DNA of 64,000 nt from Massilia eburnea (lineage in GTDB: Bacteria; Pseudomonadota; Gammaproteobacteria; Burkholderiales; Burkholderiaceae_D). The notes below the pieces were generated by a model. That model did not search any database and had not been told where the DNA came from. It saw only the letters and a program-made list of their open reading frames with translations. Shown one piece after another: positions 49,703 to 58,904 of this stretch; position 1 is the first letter of the stretch; each line of letters begins with the position of its first letter. The stretch spans positions 306,524 through 370,523 of the forward strand of contig NZ_WNKX01000003.1 in the NCBI RefSeq assembly GCF_009720745.1, given 5' to 3'. The position numbers were made by a program, and so were the translations under genes.

Positions 49703-50052
49703 CGCAGCACCCTTTGACGAAGCAGAGGGGTCAGATCCCGCACGTCCGGCCGCATCCCAACCACCAGGGAACGGTCGACCACGAGGCATCCACAGTCCTG
49801 GCCCAGCTTTGCCATTTCAGTCGAAATCCGTTCGGCGAACTTACGGACGTCGATTGCGGCCTGCGCCCGCTCTGCGTCTCCGGCCCCGGTGGAAAGCGCG
49901 TTGACCAGGCGCGCCTCCTGTTCGCGGTAGACCTGGACCGCATCCACCACGCCGATCGCCGTGGCTGGCCGAACAATCAGGCGGTCGTAGACCACGATGC
50001 CGGCCAGCGTCGAAGCGATGCACATGGCCAGTTGCGGAATCAGTGGATGCAT
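49699..50052 (-). CDS. trbI: TrbI, type-F conjugative transfer protein
   Basis: 117 residues with one N-terminal membrane helix (LAMCIASTLAGIVVYDRLIV) and a periplasmic tail containing DCGCLVVDRSLVVG, a segment found in type-F TrbI. F TrbI is an inner-membrane protein affecting pilus retraction. It overlaps traC by 13 bp at its start and the peptidase gene at its stop. Confidence 0.75.
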   Translation of the reverse strand: MHPLIPQLAMCIASTLAGIVVYDRLIVRPATAIGVVDAVQVYREQEARLVNALSTGAGDAERAQAAIDVRKFAERISTEMAKLGQDCGCLVVDRSLVVGMRPDVRDLTPLLRQRVLR

Positions 50053-52610
50053 GATTGCCCCCTTGCCGCGAGCACCATTTGAATGGCCTCGTCAATGCTG
50101 TAGCCTTGCGCCCGCAGTTCATCGATCGGCTTGTTATCCTCGATCTTGTTCGAGAAAAGCAGGTGTGTCGCCGGGTCGAGCACCAGCCGGGCGACGCCCT
50201 CCCCGACAGGCGAAGAGACGTAGATCTCCGCAAACGCCCCGGCCTCGGTCCGTAACGAGTTCAGTAGGCGCTTTTTCGATTCGTCCATCAGGAGCCGGCC
50301 TTTGCGCCCCAACAGCTCAATCGATTCCGGTTTTTGGCGCAGGAGGAACACCCAATCAGAACAGTTGAACGCGGCTTCCATTTGCGCCGAACCGTAGTAG
50401 TCATCACCGCCCTGCGTGGCGGTGACCAGGGAACCGCCATATTTCCGGGCGCGGCGAGCCGCTTCTTCCACCACGGCGGCTTTGATCGGATCATCGCAGC
50501 CGATCTCGCCAAGCTGCTGCTTCGTTTCGTCGATAAACAGCACCTTCCGCCGATTGCGCGTCAAGTACATTTCGCCGGTGATCTGATAAAGCAGCAGGAT
50601 GTTGACCACGGCGTGCAGGTCCGGCCGGCGCTTCAGTTCCTCGTTCTCGATCACAATGAAGTCATTGCTGAAATCGACGTTGTTGACGCCTTCGAAGAAG
50701 CGCTCATACTGCCCGCCCTTGGCGTAGGGATTGAGCATGATCGCAAGGTCCTTGATACGCTGGTCGTTGACGATCCCGAGGTCGCGGATGGACCCCTTCA
50801 TGAAGGCGTCCCGCAGGCAAGTCATGGTCATTTCCCGCCCATACATCTTCCATTGCGTGAGCAGCATGGTCGAGATTGCTTTGTACTGCACCTCTTCCAG
50901 GGCATGCTGCATGGAGCACATCTTGGCGATCGCCGGCACCAGCATGTCCATGTCGTCGCAGATGTCGTTGATCCGCGAATATGGGTTTAAACAAATCTTG
51001 CTTTGTGGCGTGAATTCGATATATGTGCCGTCGGCCTTCCGGCACAGCTTTTCGAACGAACGCCCCAAGTCCAGCATCCACACCTTTGCCCCGACCGACC
51101 GGTAGGACCATGCCAACTCGTTGAGGAAGACCGATTTCCCGGAACCCGGGGCGCCGATCACCGCCGCATTCGCGTTGCCCAGATCGTTGTCGAACAGATC
51201 GAGCGTCGTGACTTGACCGCGGCGGCCGGCCATGATCACCGTTGGCGTTTTGGTTCCTCGCCATTCACCGATCAGCGGCGCCAGATGAATGGCATTGGAC
51301 ATCGACTTGCGCGTCACCCGGCGCATTTTCTTCAGGTCGCGGTGAAAGTCCGGCGTCAGGGTCATCGGCAAACTCGCCAGCAGTGCCTGGCGGTGCATGT
51401 AGATGTCCGCGTTCAGTTCGAAGCCCCGGGCCCGCCAGATCGCGCGCGCTGTTTCGCAGGCGCTGGCCGCCTTTTCCGGTGTCGTGAAAATCGCCAATTG
51501 GTGGTACATCGAGACCAGTGCACCTCCCACATCGTAGGCATCGGCTGCCGCCTTCCAGTCCTTGTGCTTCTTCTCCACGTCCGGCATGATGGCGGCCATC
51601 TTGCTGCCGGCGTTCTGAGTGGCGCGGAAGTTATTGGTCGTCACCGCCGCTTTGGTCTCGATTGGATCAAGGATATGCACGCCCATCGTCAGCAGGAACG
51701 GTGCGTTGTATTGCAGCGCTGGCTGCATCAGGTCGCCGATCAGGCCGCCCATCTGCCACAGTCCAAACCGCTCCGGGAAGGACTTGATCGACATGAAGCG
51801 CGCTTCCATCTTCGCCTCGTCCCCGAGCCGGGACAGGAGAAGTCCTTCCGCGTGCGCGTCCTGAACGGTGTCGAAGTCGACGATCTGGTCGCAGATTTCA
51901 CGGCCGTCGTCGTAGTTGACCTTGACCTGATCCTCGCGCGTCAGGCGATCGGCATTTACGAACTGGGCGCACCAGTTGATCAGGTCATCGACGCCGCACA
52001 CCGAATTCGGGAACGATGCAGCATTCAGGGTCACGGACATCGAGTCGCGCAGCTCGCGCAGTTCCTGGCAGCGCGCCTCGTCGTCGCCCCGGCCTGGCAA
52101 GCACACACTGATCATCAGACGAAAATTCTTGATCGTGAAGTGGTAACCGTTGGTCAGCGATTTCTTGGTGCCGCTCATCAGGTGCCCGACGCGCTGCCTG
52201 GCCAGCGTGCGGAACAGGTTTTCATTGCGTGCGGGACGACCGTGCTCCCGGCTGCGCTCGTACTGGTCTTCATCCTCCATACGCTGGTTGGCGTATGCGG
52301 TCAGGATCTTCCTCACCTGTGGTGAACCGAATAGATGGATCTGGATGCCAGTGTTTTTCGGGAAGGAATACAGGCTCTGCAAGACCTCGACCATCGGCTC
52401 GTCGGCGCCACTCTGCGGCATCACTTCCAGCATAAATCCCAGGCTGCCCTGGCGATTGATGAAAATCTTGTCTTCGCGCGAGTAGGCGCGGTACGGCAGC
52501 CACGAGGCGAACTGTTCCGATGGCGTCTCCGGCTCGCGCTGCAAGCCAAGCCAGTCCATGATGTGCCGTAGGCCTCCCGGCTGGCTGCGTTCTTCAAAGA
52601 ATGCGTGCAT
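50040..52610 (-). CDS. traC: TraC, ATPase of the type IV secretion system (VirB4-like)
   Basis: 856 residues. Walker A GAPGSGKSVFLNEL (about residue 478), Walker B KVLFIDETKQQLGE (about 683) and a downstream GGDDYYGSAQME region, plus an N-terminal TraC domain with QREPETPSEQFASWLPYRAYS at the start. It powers pilus assembly from the cytoplasmic side of the inner membrane. The ATG follows GAGGGAG. Length agrees with F TraC (875). Confidence 0.93.
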   Translation of the reverse strand: MHAFFEERSQPGGLRHIMDWLGLQREPETPSEQFASWLPYRAYSREDKIFINRQGSLGFMLEVMPQSGADEPMVEVLQSLYSFPKNTGIQIHLFGSPQVRKILTAYANQRMEDEDQYERSREHGRPARNENLFRTLARQRVGHLMSGTKKSLTNGYHFTIKNFRLMISVCLPGRGDDEARCQELRELRDSMSVTLNAASFPNSVCGVDDLINWCAQFVNADRLTREDQVKVNYDDGREICDQIVDFDTVQDAHAEGLLLSRLGDEAKMEARFMSIKSFPERFGLWQMGGLIGDLMQPALQYNAPFLLTMGVHILDPIETKAAVTTNNFRATQNAGSKMAAIMPDVEKKHKDWKAAADAYDVGGALVSMYHQLAIFTTPEKAASACETARAIWRARGFELNADIYMHRQALLASLPMTLTPDFHRDLKKMRRVTRKSMSNAIHLAPLIGEWRGTKTPTVIMAGRRGQVTTLDLFDNDLGNANAAVIGAPGSGKSVFLNELAWSYRSVGAKVWMLDLGRSFEKLCRKADGTYIEFTPQSKICLNPYSRINDICDDMDMLVPAIAKMCSMQHALEEVQYKAISTMLLTQWKMYGREMTMTCLRDAFMKGSIRDLGIVNDQRIKDLAIMLNPYAKGGQYERFFEGVNNVDFSNDFIVIENEELKRRPDLHAVVNILLLYQITGEMYLTRNRRKVLFIDETKQQLGEIGCDDPIKAAVVEEAARRARKYGGSLVTATQGGDDYYGSAQMEAAFNCSDWVFLLRQKPESIELLGRKGRLLMDESKKRLLNSLRTEAGAFAEIYVSSPVGEGVARLVLDPATHLLFSNKIEDNKPIDELRAQGYSIDEAIQMVLAARGQSCIH

Positions 52611-52624
52611 GATGGCTCCCTCGG

Positions 52625-53248
52625 CTAGCGACCACTCATTTGACCGCTCACAGCGCCCGCTTCAAGTGGCTGCGCTGCCATGGGAAGTCCTTGTGTCGAT
52701 CCAGCGGATAGCCCAACGGGCGCAGGTGATTGGGCGGATGCAGTCACCCCTGGCTCCTTCGAGGGCGCACGCAGCGGTGCGTATGCCTCACGGACCTGCC
52801 GCTGGACGTGATCGAGCATCCATTTGCCCTGGTCGACCCGGATGTACACGTAGGACTGGTCAACCAGGTCGTGATCCGCGTCTTCCCAGGGCTTGATCCA
52901 CAAGCGAAGGATGCGCGGCGAGGAACGCAACGGCTGTGGCTCGTAACCAGCCTCCCCCGCCACCGCGTGATCGATCGGAAGATTTGCGCGTCGGTTCAAT
53001 GACGCGTTCATGAGGGGCACCGACGGCACAGGCTGGGCGCCTGTCCCCGTTGCCGGTAGCCGGGTCGTGCCGCGCACCGAGTTGTAGTAGTTGCCGGAAA
53101 CGGACTGGCATTGGACACCGGCCGGCGCTTTACAGCCATACTGCTCCGAACCGCCCAGGCCCGACATATTGCCGCAACCAGCCATCAGCAGGCCGAACAC
53201 CGCGCCGCAGCAGGCTTTTACTCGATTTTCAAGGCATTGACGTCGCAT
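52625..53248 (-). CDS. traV: TraV, outer-membrane lipoprotein of the T4SS
   Basis: 207 residues. The signal peptide ends in LLMAGC, a lipobox, so the mature protein is lipid-anchored. GCKAPAGVQCQSVSGNYYNS with two cysteines is typical of TraV, which links TraB and TraK in the outer-membrane core. The middle is variable and proline-rich; the C-terminal part is polar. It overlaps dsbC by 20 bp. Confidence 0.88.
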   Translation of the reverse strand: MRRQCLENRVKACCGAVFGLLMAGCGNMSGLGGSEQYGCKAPAGVQCQSVSGNYYNSVRGTTRLPATGTGAQPVPSVPLMNASLNRRANLPIDHAVAGEAGYEPQPLRSSPRILRLWIKPWEDADHDLVDQSYVYIRVDQGKWMLDHVQRQVREAYAPLRAPSKEPGVTASAQSPAPVGLSAGSTQGLPMAAQPLEAGAVSGQMSGR

Positions 53249-54026
53249 GATGCGTTTCCTCCATCTGCTGGGTTTTCGATTGATTGGCGCTCAGGCGCGA
53301 TTCCAATTCCTCGGCCGTCAACAAGCCGGGAACCAGGGTTCCATCGGCAAAAAGGAGGGTCGGCGTGGCGCCGACGCGCAACCTTGAGGCCAGCAGCCTG
53401 TTGCGCTCAAGCGGATGGGCGCAAGTGCCTGTTGCATCCGAGGGAGTTACGGAGCCCGCCATGGCGGCCGCGTATGCCGCCGGACGGTCCTTGGCACACC
53501 AGATCGCAAGCGGCAACGACTCTCCCTGGAACGGGAGCAGGTAGTAGCGGATCGTGACGTTCGGCAGCTCGCGCAGGTGGCGCTCCAGCTCCCGGCAATA
53601 GCCGCACGCCGGATCGGTGAATACCGACAATTCGCGCCGCCCATCGCCACGCACGACGGTAATCGCATCGGCGACGGGCATCGGGCCGGTGTAGGACGCT
53701 GCTTCGCGTCCTTGACTGGCGTTGCCCGGTGGCTTCGCGCCGAAACTGGCCATCCGTGTCGCCGTCAGGTCACGCATCGTTTTCAGGTCAACAAGGCGAC
53801 CGAAAACCATGTAGCGCGGGTTCTTGGCCGATACAAAAGCCACGTTCGCGCCCATCCAGATCTCGTAGACGCCCGGAATCGGCGTGCGCACGGCGCGGTC
53901 GAGCACCGTCGCGGGATACGCTTTGCGTACCGCAGCCAGCACGCGCTCTTCGTCAGGCGCACTGTGTGCCTGCTGCAGCACCAGGCCGAGCACCGCCGCC
54001 ACAATAGGATTAGCGGCGGGCTTCAT
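53229..54026 (-). CDS. dsbC: DsbC-like periplasmic disulfide isomerase
   Basis: The ATG at 54026 (MKPAANPIVAAVLGLVLQQA signal) overlaps the traB end by 17 bp. After a dimerisation domain (EERVLAAVRKAYPAT, then IPGVYEIWMGANVAF) comes a thioredoxin domain with DPACGYCRELERH, the CGYC active site, and VGATPTLLFADGT with the cis-proline. It likely shuffles disulfides in cysteine-rich TraN, TraU and TraH in the periplasm. Confidence 0.88.
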   Translation of the reverse strand: MKPAANPIVAAVLGLVLQQAHSAPDEERVLAAVRKAYPATVLDRAVRTPIPGVYEIWMGANVAFVSAKNPRYMVFGRLVDLKTMRDLTATRMASFGAKPPGNASQGREAASYTGPMPVADAITVVRGDGRRELSVFTDPACGYCRELERHLRELPNVTIRYYLLPFQGESLPLAIWCAKDRPAAYAAAMAGSVTPSDATGTCAHPLERNRLLASRLRVGATPTLLFADGTLVPGLLTAEELESRLSANQSKTQQMEETHHATSMP

Positions 54027-55371
54027 CGTCACCCCCGTCACCGTCTTGAACCGGGCCTTCGTCCGCCAACCGCTCACTGCCCGGCAGCGGCAGCGGCAAC
54101 CGAACGCCGCGCGTCAATACGACATCCACTGCGCGCTTCCCGTCGATCTCGATGACCGGGAATGTCTGCTCGGCGAGACGGATGTAATAGTTGGCAAGCT
54201 GGTCCAGCGCACGGCCCACGCCCCCACCAATGCCGCGGCGCATCTGCTCCCCTGTACCTTCCGGTCCCGTGACCAGGCGGCCGAATGCGGATTCGGTGTA
54301 GGTCGATCCGCCCTGCGAAAAAGCCTGGCCGATGCCGCTCGCAATTCCGGCCCGCAACGCGTTCGCCAGCAACTGCCCCTGCTTGTTCACGAGCCGGCCG
54401 CGCATGCCAAGCTTGCCGTCTTCGCCATACACGTTCCCCTCGATCTTGACCTCGATGACGCTCCGGTCATGCCGGATACAGGTCAGGTTGCTGGTACGGA
54501 TATAGGCGCGTTCGGAGGCAATGTCCCCGAATCCCGATCCGATCACCATGCACTCCTGGACCTCCGCCCTGAACTGGTTTGGCAGCACCGCGTTGTCGGT
54601 CAGCCGCATCACCACTGGCAAGGGGTTGCCCTGTGCCTGGCCACCCGTGGGCGCATCCATGCCGCCAAGCAGTTCGCCGTGCATGAACCCGACAGGCAGA
54701 TAGGACTCGAGCCGCTCGCCCTTGCCTCGGGCCTCGCCAGTACCGCTATCCGCGTTGCCGACGCCTTGATCCTTTACCGCAGCGCGCCCGGGGTTTCCCA
54801 AAACAACCCTGACCATGGCGGGCGCGGGTTCGTCGATTCGCGTGCCGCCGGGCGCGCCAGATACGGGGCTCGTGTTGCCAACCACTGCGGGTACCTCGGG
54901 CGGATACGCCGTTGGCGTTGCGGAAGGAACCGGGGAACGAGGGACATTTGCCGGTACAGGTGGTATTTCCGGGGCCGCTGGCGGTGCGACGCTTGGCGGT
55001 GCCGCTTCCTTCTTTTCCAGCTCGGCGAGCCTTTGCAGAATCTGTGCTTCGTTTGCCTTGCGATCAGCATTGAATTTCTCCTGGCCTTCACGATCAACTT
55101 TGTACTGCGCTAGTTCCTTACCGGCGGTACCAAGCCACTGGTCTACCGGCGCGACCTGCATCGGAACGACGCCACCAGCCAACTCGGGACTAGTAACAGT
55201 CGTTCCATGCGACTGCGGAGCGGCCGGCGCGGCGGCCGGTTGCGAAGAAAGCGCCAGGAAAGCCCAGAAGACGCCCACCCCGCCACCGATCACGCCTGTG
55301 GCCAGCAGGTACTGCTTTTGGCGTGGGCTGATCCGGTCGAGGAGCGTATGCCATTTGGTATCGATTTTCAT
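54010..55371 (-). CDS. traB: TraB, VirB10-like T4SS protein
   Basis: 453 residues. A cytoplasmic N-terminus, one membrane helix (YLLATGVIGGGVGVFWAFLA), a coiled coil (DREGQEKFNADRKANEAQI), a proline-rich spacer of about 80 residues, and a C-terminal domain with NALRAGIASGIGQAFSQGG, as in VirB10/TraB. It spans the periplasm and connects inner and outer membranes. It overlaps traK by 4 bp. Confidence 0.9.
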   Translation of the reverse strand: MKIDTKWHTLLDRISPRQKQYLLATGVIGGGVGVFWAFLALSSQPAAAPAAPQSHGTTVTSPELAGGVVPMQVAPVDQWLGTAGKELAQYKVDREGQEKFNADRKANEAQILQRLAELEKKEAAPPSVAPPAAPEIPPVPANVPRSPVPSATPTAYPPEVPAVVGNTSPVSGAPGGTRIDEPAPAMVRVVLGNPGRAAVKDQGVGNADSGTGEARGKGERLESYLPVGFMHGELLGGMDAPTGGQAQGNPLPVVMRLTDNAVLPNQFRAEVQECMVIGSGFGDIASERAYIRTSNLTCIRHDRSVIEVKIEGNVYGEDGKLGMRGRLVNKQGQLLANALRAGIASGIGQAFSQGGSTYTESAFGRLVTGPEGTGEQMRRGIGGGVGRALDQLANYYIRLAEQTFPVIEIDGKRAVDVVLTRGVRLPLPLPGSERLADEGPVQDGDGGDDEARR

Positions 55372-56171
55372 GGCCTCTCCTCCTGGCTCCGAATCACGAA
55401 TACGCTGGTCGCGTCTCCCGGCTGCAGATTGTGGTGTTCGATGGCGACAGCCACCACGCCACCTTCCTCACGGTCAAATTCCTGCTCCGCGAGTACCATC
55501 GGCGTGGCGCTAATATTTGTCAGCGAGTACAACTCGCCGACCAAGTCCTGCCCTTCCACTTTGCGCACCAGCTTGAAATCCGCCTCTTTCCACAGCGCGA
55601 TCGGGCGCTCCATGTCTTCCACACGGTAAGCGGCACCTGGCCGGACCGACGCCATGGCAACCAACATGCCCTTTGCCGCGCGCACATGGCTGGCCGAGCG
55701 TTGGGGTCGCGTCGCTGCGGAACTCGCCCGAGGGGAACGGTCGTCGATTACAATCGTGTCCGCCTCGATGTCGGCCCGGCGCAAGCGCAGCGTGTACGTC
55801 GCGCGCGCCGAGGATATAAACAGGCTGATTGGCTTATCGCCCGCTCCCACTGGGCTGATAAAGACCTCGCCCCGCTCAAGGTCACAGTTCAACATCACGT
55901 CGCCACGCGCGCTCGTCACGGGTGCCGGGGTGGAAGGAATTACTGCCCCCGCAGCTCCCGCATCCGGTGGCCGTGGATCGCAACCTGTGCTGCTCTGCAC
56001 GTTACCCACCACATCGACTATCCGATCACCCTGGATGCGGATGCGCGTTGGGGCGTCTTTCGCGATAGCCACTTCAATCGTGGCGCCATCCTTCGCGGGG
56101 CGTACCTGCTCCGCGGAGCACATGGCGCTAGCGCACAGCGCCACTAGCCATGGCAACGTTTTTCGGTTCAT
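55368..56171 (-). CDS. traK: TraK, secretin-like T4SS protein
   Basis: 267 residues with a signal peptide (LPWLVALCASAMCSA). The mature protein has an N-terminal secretin-like domain (TRIRIQGDRIVDVVGN) and ends with a C-terminal PGDATSVFVI segment. TraK is the VirB9-like part of the outer-membrane complex with TraV and TraB. The ATG follows GAGGAGGCCCC and overlaps traE by 44 bp. Confidence 0.88.
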   Translation of the reverse strand: MNRKTLPWLVALCASAMCSAEQVRPAKDGATIEVAIAKDAPTRIRIQGDRIVDVVGNVQSSTGCDPRPPDAGAAGAVIPSTPAPVTSARGDVMLNCDLERGEVFISPVGAGDKPISLFISSARATYTLRLRRADIEADTIVIDDRSPRASSAATRPQRSASHVRAAKGMLVAMASVRPGAAYRVEDMERPIALWKEADFKLVRKVEGQDLVGELYSLTNISATPMVLAEQEFDREEGGVVAVAIEHHNLQPGDATSVFVIRSQEERP

Positions 56172-56724
56172 TGGGGGCCTCCTCGAACGTTTTCAGATGG
56201 GTGCGGCCGCCACGATAGACAAATCGGGCAACGTACCGCTTGAGAGCCACTGAGGTTTCCTGTCCATTGATGTAGGTGCGCAACCGGCCTGTCAGGAATA
56301 CCTGCTGCTTTTCTTCGTCCGGTTCCAGCTGCTGCAGCAGGAAATAGGTGCTGGCGTTGAGTTTCTTGAGCCGCTCCGCTTCAACTTCCTGCCGGATTTT
56401 CAGTTTGCCGTGCTCCGCCGGTTCCACGAAACTGAGCAAAGCGTCCTTCTTCCAATTGATCGTCCCGGGCGTCACGTCGAGCATGAGCCAAGCGACATAG
56501 CCGCTCATCTGCTCAAGGTAGGAATTGCTGACCTTCTCGCCGGACACCCAGAAGGATTCGGTGACATGTGGCGGCGTGACGATCACCTTCTGGGCGCCGA
56601 GTATCGAATAGATGATCAGCAGGGCCACGAAAAGGCATCCAACCAACCCTCCGATCGTCAGGCGCTGGCTCCGTATGAGTCGCCGGTTGCTCTTCAAGTC
56701 CTCTTGGTACTTTCCGTCGTCCAT
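56128..56724 (-). CDS. traE: TraE, T4SS pilus assembly protein (VirB5/8-like)
   Basis: 198 residues with one N-terminal membrane helix (LTIGGLVGCLFVALLIIYSIL). The periplasmic part has VTPPHVTESFWVSGEKVSNSYLEQM, the diagnostic TraE segment. It is an inner-membrane protein needed for pilus assembly. The start is preceded by GAGGAG. It follows traL by 10 bp. Confidence 0.9.
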   Translation of the reverse strand: MDDGKYQEDLKSNRRLIRSQRLTIGGLVGCLFVALLIIYSILGAQKVIVTPPHVTESFWVSGEKVSNSYLEQMSGYVAWLMLDVTPGTINWKKDALLSFVEPAEHGKLKIRQEVEAERLKKLNASTYFLLQQLEPDEEKQQVFLTGRLRTYINGQETSVALKRYVARFVYRGGRTHLKTFEEAPNEPKNVAMASGAVR

Positions 56725-56734
56725 CGTGTTCTCC

Positions 56735-57034
56735 TCAGCCCACCATGCGGCGGATATGTGAAGGCGGCGTCGCGCGCATGGCGCTCACCGGATTGGTGGG
56801 CAGATGCCAGTACAGCCAATGCATGGCGAATGCGGGATGCTTGTCGCTTTTGATGCGTGCCAGCCACCGGCTAGCAAAGAAACCCACCGAGACGGCCAGG
56901 CAAAATGCCAGCTTGGAGCCGCCCAGGTACCCAACAAACATCATGAAAAGGACGGGTGCGGCGACGTCCACATCCCACAACCCGATCTTCCATTGATCGT
57001 CCAGCCTGCGAGGTATGTAAGTGTCGGCAAGCAT
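56735..57034 (-). CDS. traL: TraL, T4SS pilus assembly protein
   Basis: The ATG at 57034 with AAGGAGGACGGG directly upstream is chosen; 99 residues. The segment IPRRLDDQWKIGLWDVD and two membrane helices (VLFMMFVGYLGGSKLAFCLAV) match TraL/TrbD-like proteins, which help place the pilus machinery in the inner membrane. It follows the pilin gene by 22 bp. Confidence 0.85.
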   Translation of the reverse strand: MLADTYIPRRLDDQWKIGLWDVDVAAPVLFMMFVGYLGGSKLAFCLAVSVGFFASRWLARIKSDKHPAFAMHWLYWHLPTNPVSAMRATPPSHIRRMVG

Positions 57035-57056
57035 CCCGTCCTCCTTCCAGCGGTCT

Positions 57057-57416
57057 TCAAATGACCGCACCCATGATGGCGCCGGCGATCACCAGGCCTA
57101 CCGCCGCGAAAATGGCCAGGCCGATGTAGAACAGGACCGGGCCAAAATTGCGCAGCGCGGCCAGCGAGATCAGGGCCACCACGAAGCCGATGAAGCCCAC
57201 CAGCGCCTTGACACCTGGCGCCAGCGCCGCCAGTTGCGTGAGCGCCGACACCAGCGGGCCCGTGATGCCGCCGAAGGCGACCAGGTCGATCGCGTGCGAA
57301 GGGAATGCCGCGCACAGACCGAGTACGATGAGAGCAAGCAGCGCCACCGCGTTCGCGACACGTTTGGGCGGCGCTGCTGCCCCTTTTGCCCCCATGGGCA
57401 GTTTCATAACGTTCAT
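57057..57416 (-). CDS. traA: TraA-like pilin
   Basis: 119 residues with a long leader (basic NVMKLPMGAKGAAAPPKRVAN, then helix ALLALIVLGLCAAFPSHA, where AxA is a likely cleavage site) and a mature part of two hydrophobic helices (FVVALISLAALRNFGPVLFYIGL, AAVGLVIAGAIMGAVI) in the manner of TraA/TrbC-like pilins. A GGAGGTATGT site precedes the ATG at 57416. It would form the F-type pilus. The pilin is the first gene of the tra genes proper. Confidence 0.8.
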   Translation of the reverse strand: MNVMKLPMGAKGAAAPPKRVANAVALLALIVLGLCAAFPSHAIDLVAFGGITGPLVSALTQLAALAPGVKALVGFIGFVVALISLAALRNFGPVLFYIGLAIFAAVGLVIAGAIMGAVI

Positions 57417-57560
57417 ACATACCTCCAGCTTCCAAAAGACTGCGCGCCTGTCTGACGTATCCGGCCGGGCGCCAACTCAGCCGATAAACTGTCTCCAAAG
57501 GCGGAGCCCTCGCCAGCCACGGACACCGCGCGGCCGCCTGCCGCAATGTGTGCCAAGCGT
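57417..57560. other. Upstream region of the tra genes
   Basis: It contains a strong GGAGGT ribosome-binding site for pilin; a promoter is likely but no clear -10/-35 pair stands out. Confidence 0.35.
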
Positions 57561-58244
57561 TCATTGCGCTGACCTTAGCGCTTGGAAAAAGGAGACCTCT
57601 GCCCGACGGTTCAATTGGCGCCCTGCTTCCGCCTCGTTAGCAGCGGCGTAGCAACAGCGGCCCTGCGCGTCGAACTCGATGCGACCTTGGGTGGCACCAC
57701 CTTTCCGGCGCAGGTATGACGCGACCGCCCGCGCACGGGCGTTTGCTAGCCGGCGATTCACATCGTCGCCGCCCGTGTTGTCGGTCCGTCCGCTGACCAC
57801 GATGCGCTGCGACTCCCTGGCGATAGCAGCGAATTGCGCCAGCGTGGCCTGGGCTTGGCGATCCAGTCCTGCCGAACCAGTTGCGAAATGTACAACTGCA
57901 GTTTCAGCCGGAGCGCGAGACGGCTTCTCTGATTCAGCGGCGGAAGCCGCAGTTGCTGTCCCTGCAGCAGGTTCCTGCGGCGCCTGAGAGATGACAGCAA
58001 TGGTTTTCGGCGTCACATGCGGGCACGCCGGCTGAATACAGCGCGCAAAATAGGCGGCGTCACGCGTGCCGACTTGCCGAATGTCGTAAGTACGATCGAT
58101 GATCACGCCACTGAACTCATGCCGCGGCGACAGCTGTGGTTCATGCCGCGTCGCGAACGTCCCGCAACCCGAGACCACGCCCAGACACGCAGCTAAGCCA
58201 AATGCAGACACGCGCGCGCTCCGACGCATGACAATGGTCTTCAT
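57561..58244 (-). CDS. OmpA-family lipoprotein
   Basis: The ATG at 58244 overlaps the transglycosylase stop. The signal peptide ends in GVVSGC (lipobox). The middle is alanine- and glutamate-rich; the C-terminal OmpA domain has VHFATGSAGLDRQAQATLAQF, then VSGRTDNTGGDDVNRRLANARA, the peptidoglycan-binding motif. It probably anchors the transfer machinery to peptidoglycan. 227 residues. It overlaps the transglycosylase gene by 4 bp, so they are translated together. Confidence 0.85.
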   Translation of the reverse strand: MKTIVMRRSARVSAFGLAACLGVVSGCGTFATRHEPQLSPRHEFSGVIIDRTYDIRQVGTRDAAYFARCIQPACPHVTPKTIAVISQAPQEPAAGTATAASAAESEKPSRAPAETAVVHFATGSAGLDRQAQATLAQFAAIARESQRIVVSGRTDNTGGDDVNRRLANARARAVASYLRRKGGATQGRIEFDAQGRCCYAAANEAEAGRQLNRRAEVSFFQALRSAQ

Positions 58245-58753
58245 CCCAGCCTCACGTGAACGATTGGCGCGCTCGGCGGTGGCGCCTTCGCGGCTGTATT
58301 GACACCAAAGGCTCCGGATAGGAATCGATAGACGCGCCACGCGTAGCGCATGCGGGCACGCAAGCATTGCTGCGGCGTCAGAGCGGCGCATGACGCGTTG
58401 TACGCCCCCACCGCCTCCCAGGTGCGCCCGTGCCGCGCCATTTTCTCGGCGAGAATTCGTGCCCCAGCTTCGATGTTGGTGCATGGATCAAGCAGTTGTT
58501 CCTGGCTGACGCCCAGATTGCTGAGCATCCGTGCGTTGGAATTGATCTGCATGACGCCGATATCGATCGTTTTCGTCCTGTTGAAGTGCGACCGGTTCAC
58601 GGCGCGAGGGTTGAGCGACGATTCGGCCTGGGCGACGGCGATCAGAAGCGGTGCCGGAACCGCATACTTCTGGGCAGCTTGCTCCCAGCAGGCACTGGCA
58701 TGACCAGGCAGGAGCGAAGCTGCTACGGCAACTATGGTGAGGTGCGCATTCAT
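58241..58753 (-). CDS. Lytic transglycosylase, conjugation-associated (VirB1-like)
   Basis: 168 residues with the signal MNAHLTIVAVAASLLPGHASA. The SLT domain has AVAQAESSLNPRAVN, whose glutamate is catalytic, then IDIGVMQINSN, a typical transglycosylase motif, and AVGAYNAS. It cuts peptidoglycan locally to let the secretion channel pass. The start is the ATG at 58753, though an upstream GTG is possible. Confidence 0.88.
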   Translation of the reverse strand: MNAHLTIVAVAASLLPGHASACWEQAAQKYAVPAPLLIAVAQAESSLNPRAVNRSHFNRTKTIDIGVMQINSNARMLSNLGVSQEQLLDPCTNIEAGARILAEKMARHGRTWEAVGAYNASCAALTPQQCLRARMRYAWRVYRFLSGAFGVNTAAKAPPPSAPIVHVRLG

Positions 58754-58904
58754 GGCAAACGGGAGGCATACCCAGAAATGGACGATCAATCCCCTCACGG
58801 TGTCGAGGGGCCACTGGTGGTCTTCGGGTAGGCCTGGCTGGTCTGCCAAGCGGGGTAACTACATGGGGGCCACGCGCTTTATCGGCGCAGGCTGAAATCA
58901 ACAG

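Noticed and set aside
51003..52325. A 440-codon plus-strand frame inside traC
   Set aside because: Arginine-, histidine- and glutamine-rich antisense frame of traC; the strong TraC motifs lie on the minus strand.
53884..55113. A 409-codon plus-strand frame over traB and dsbC
   Set aside because: Antisense to clear T4SS genes; composition not protein-like.
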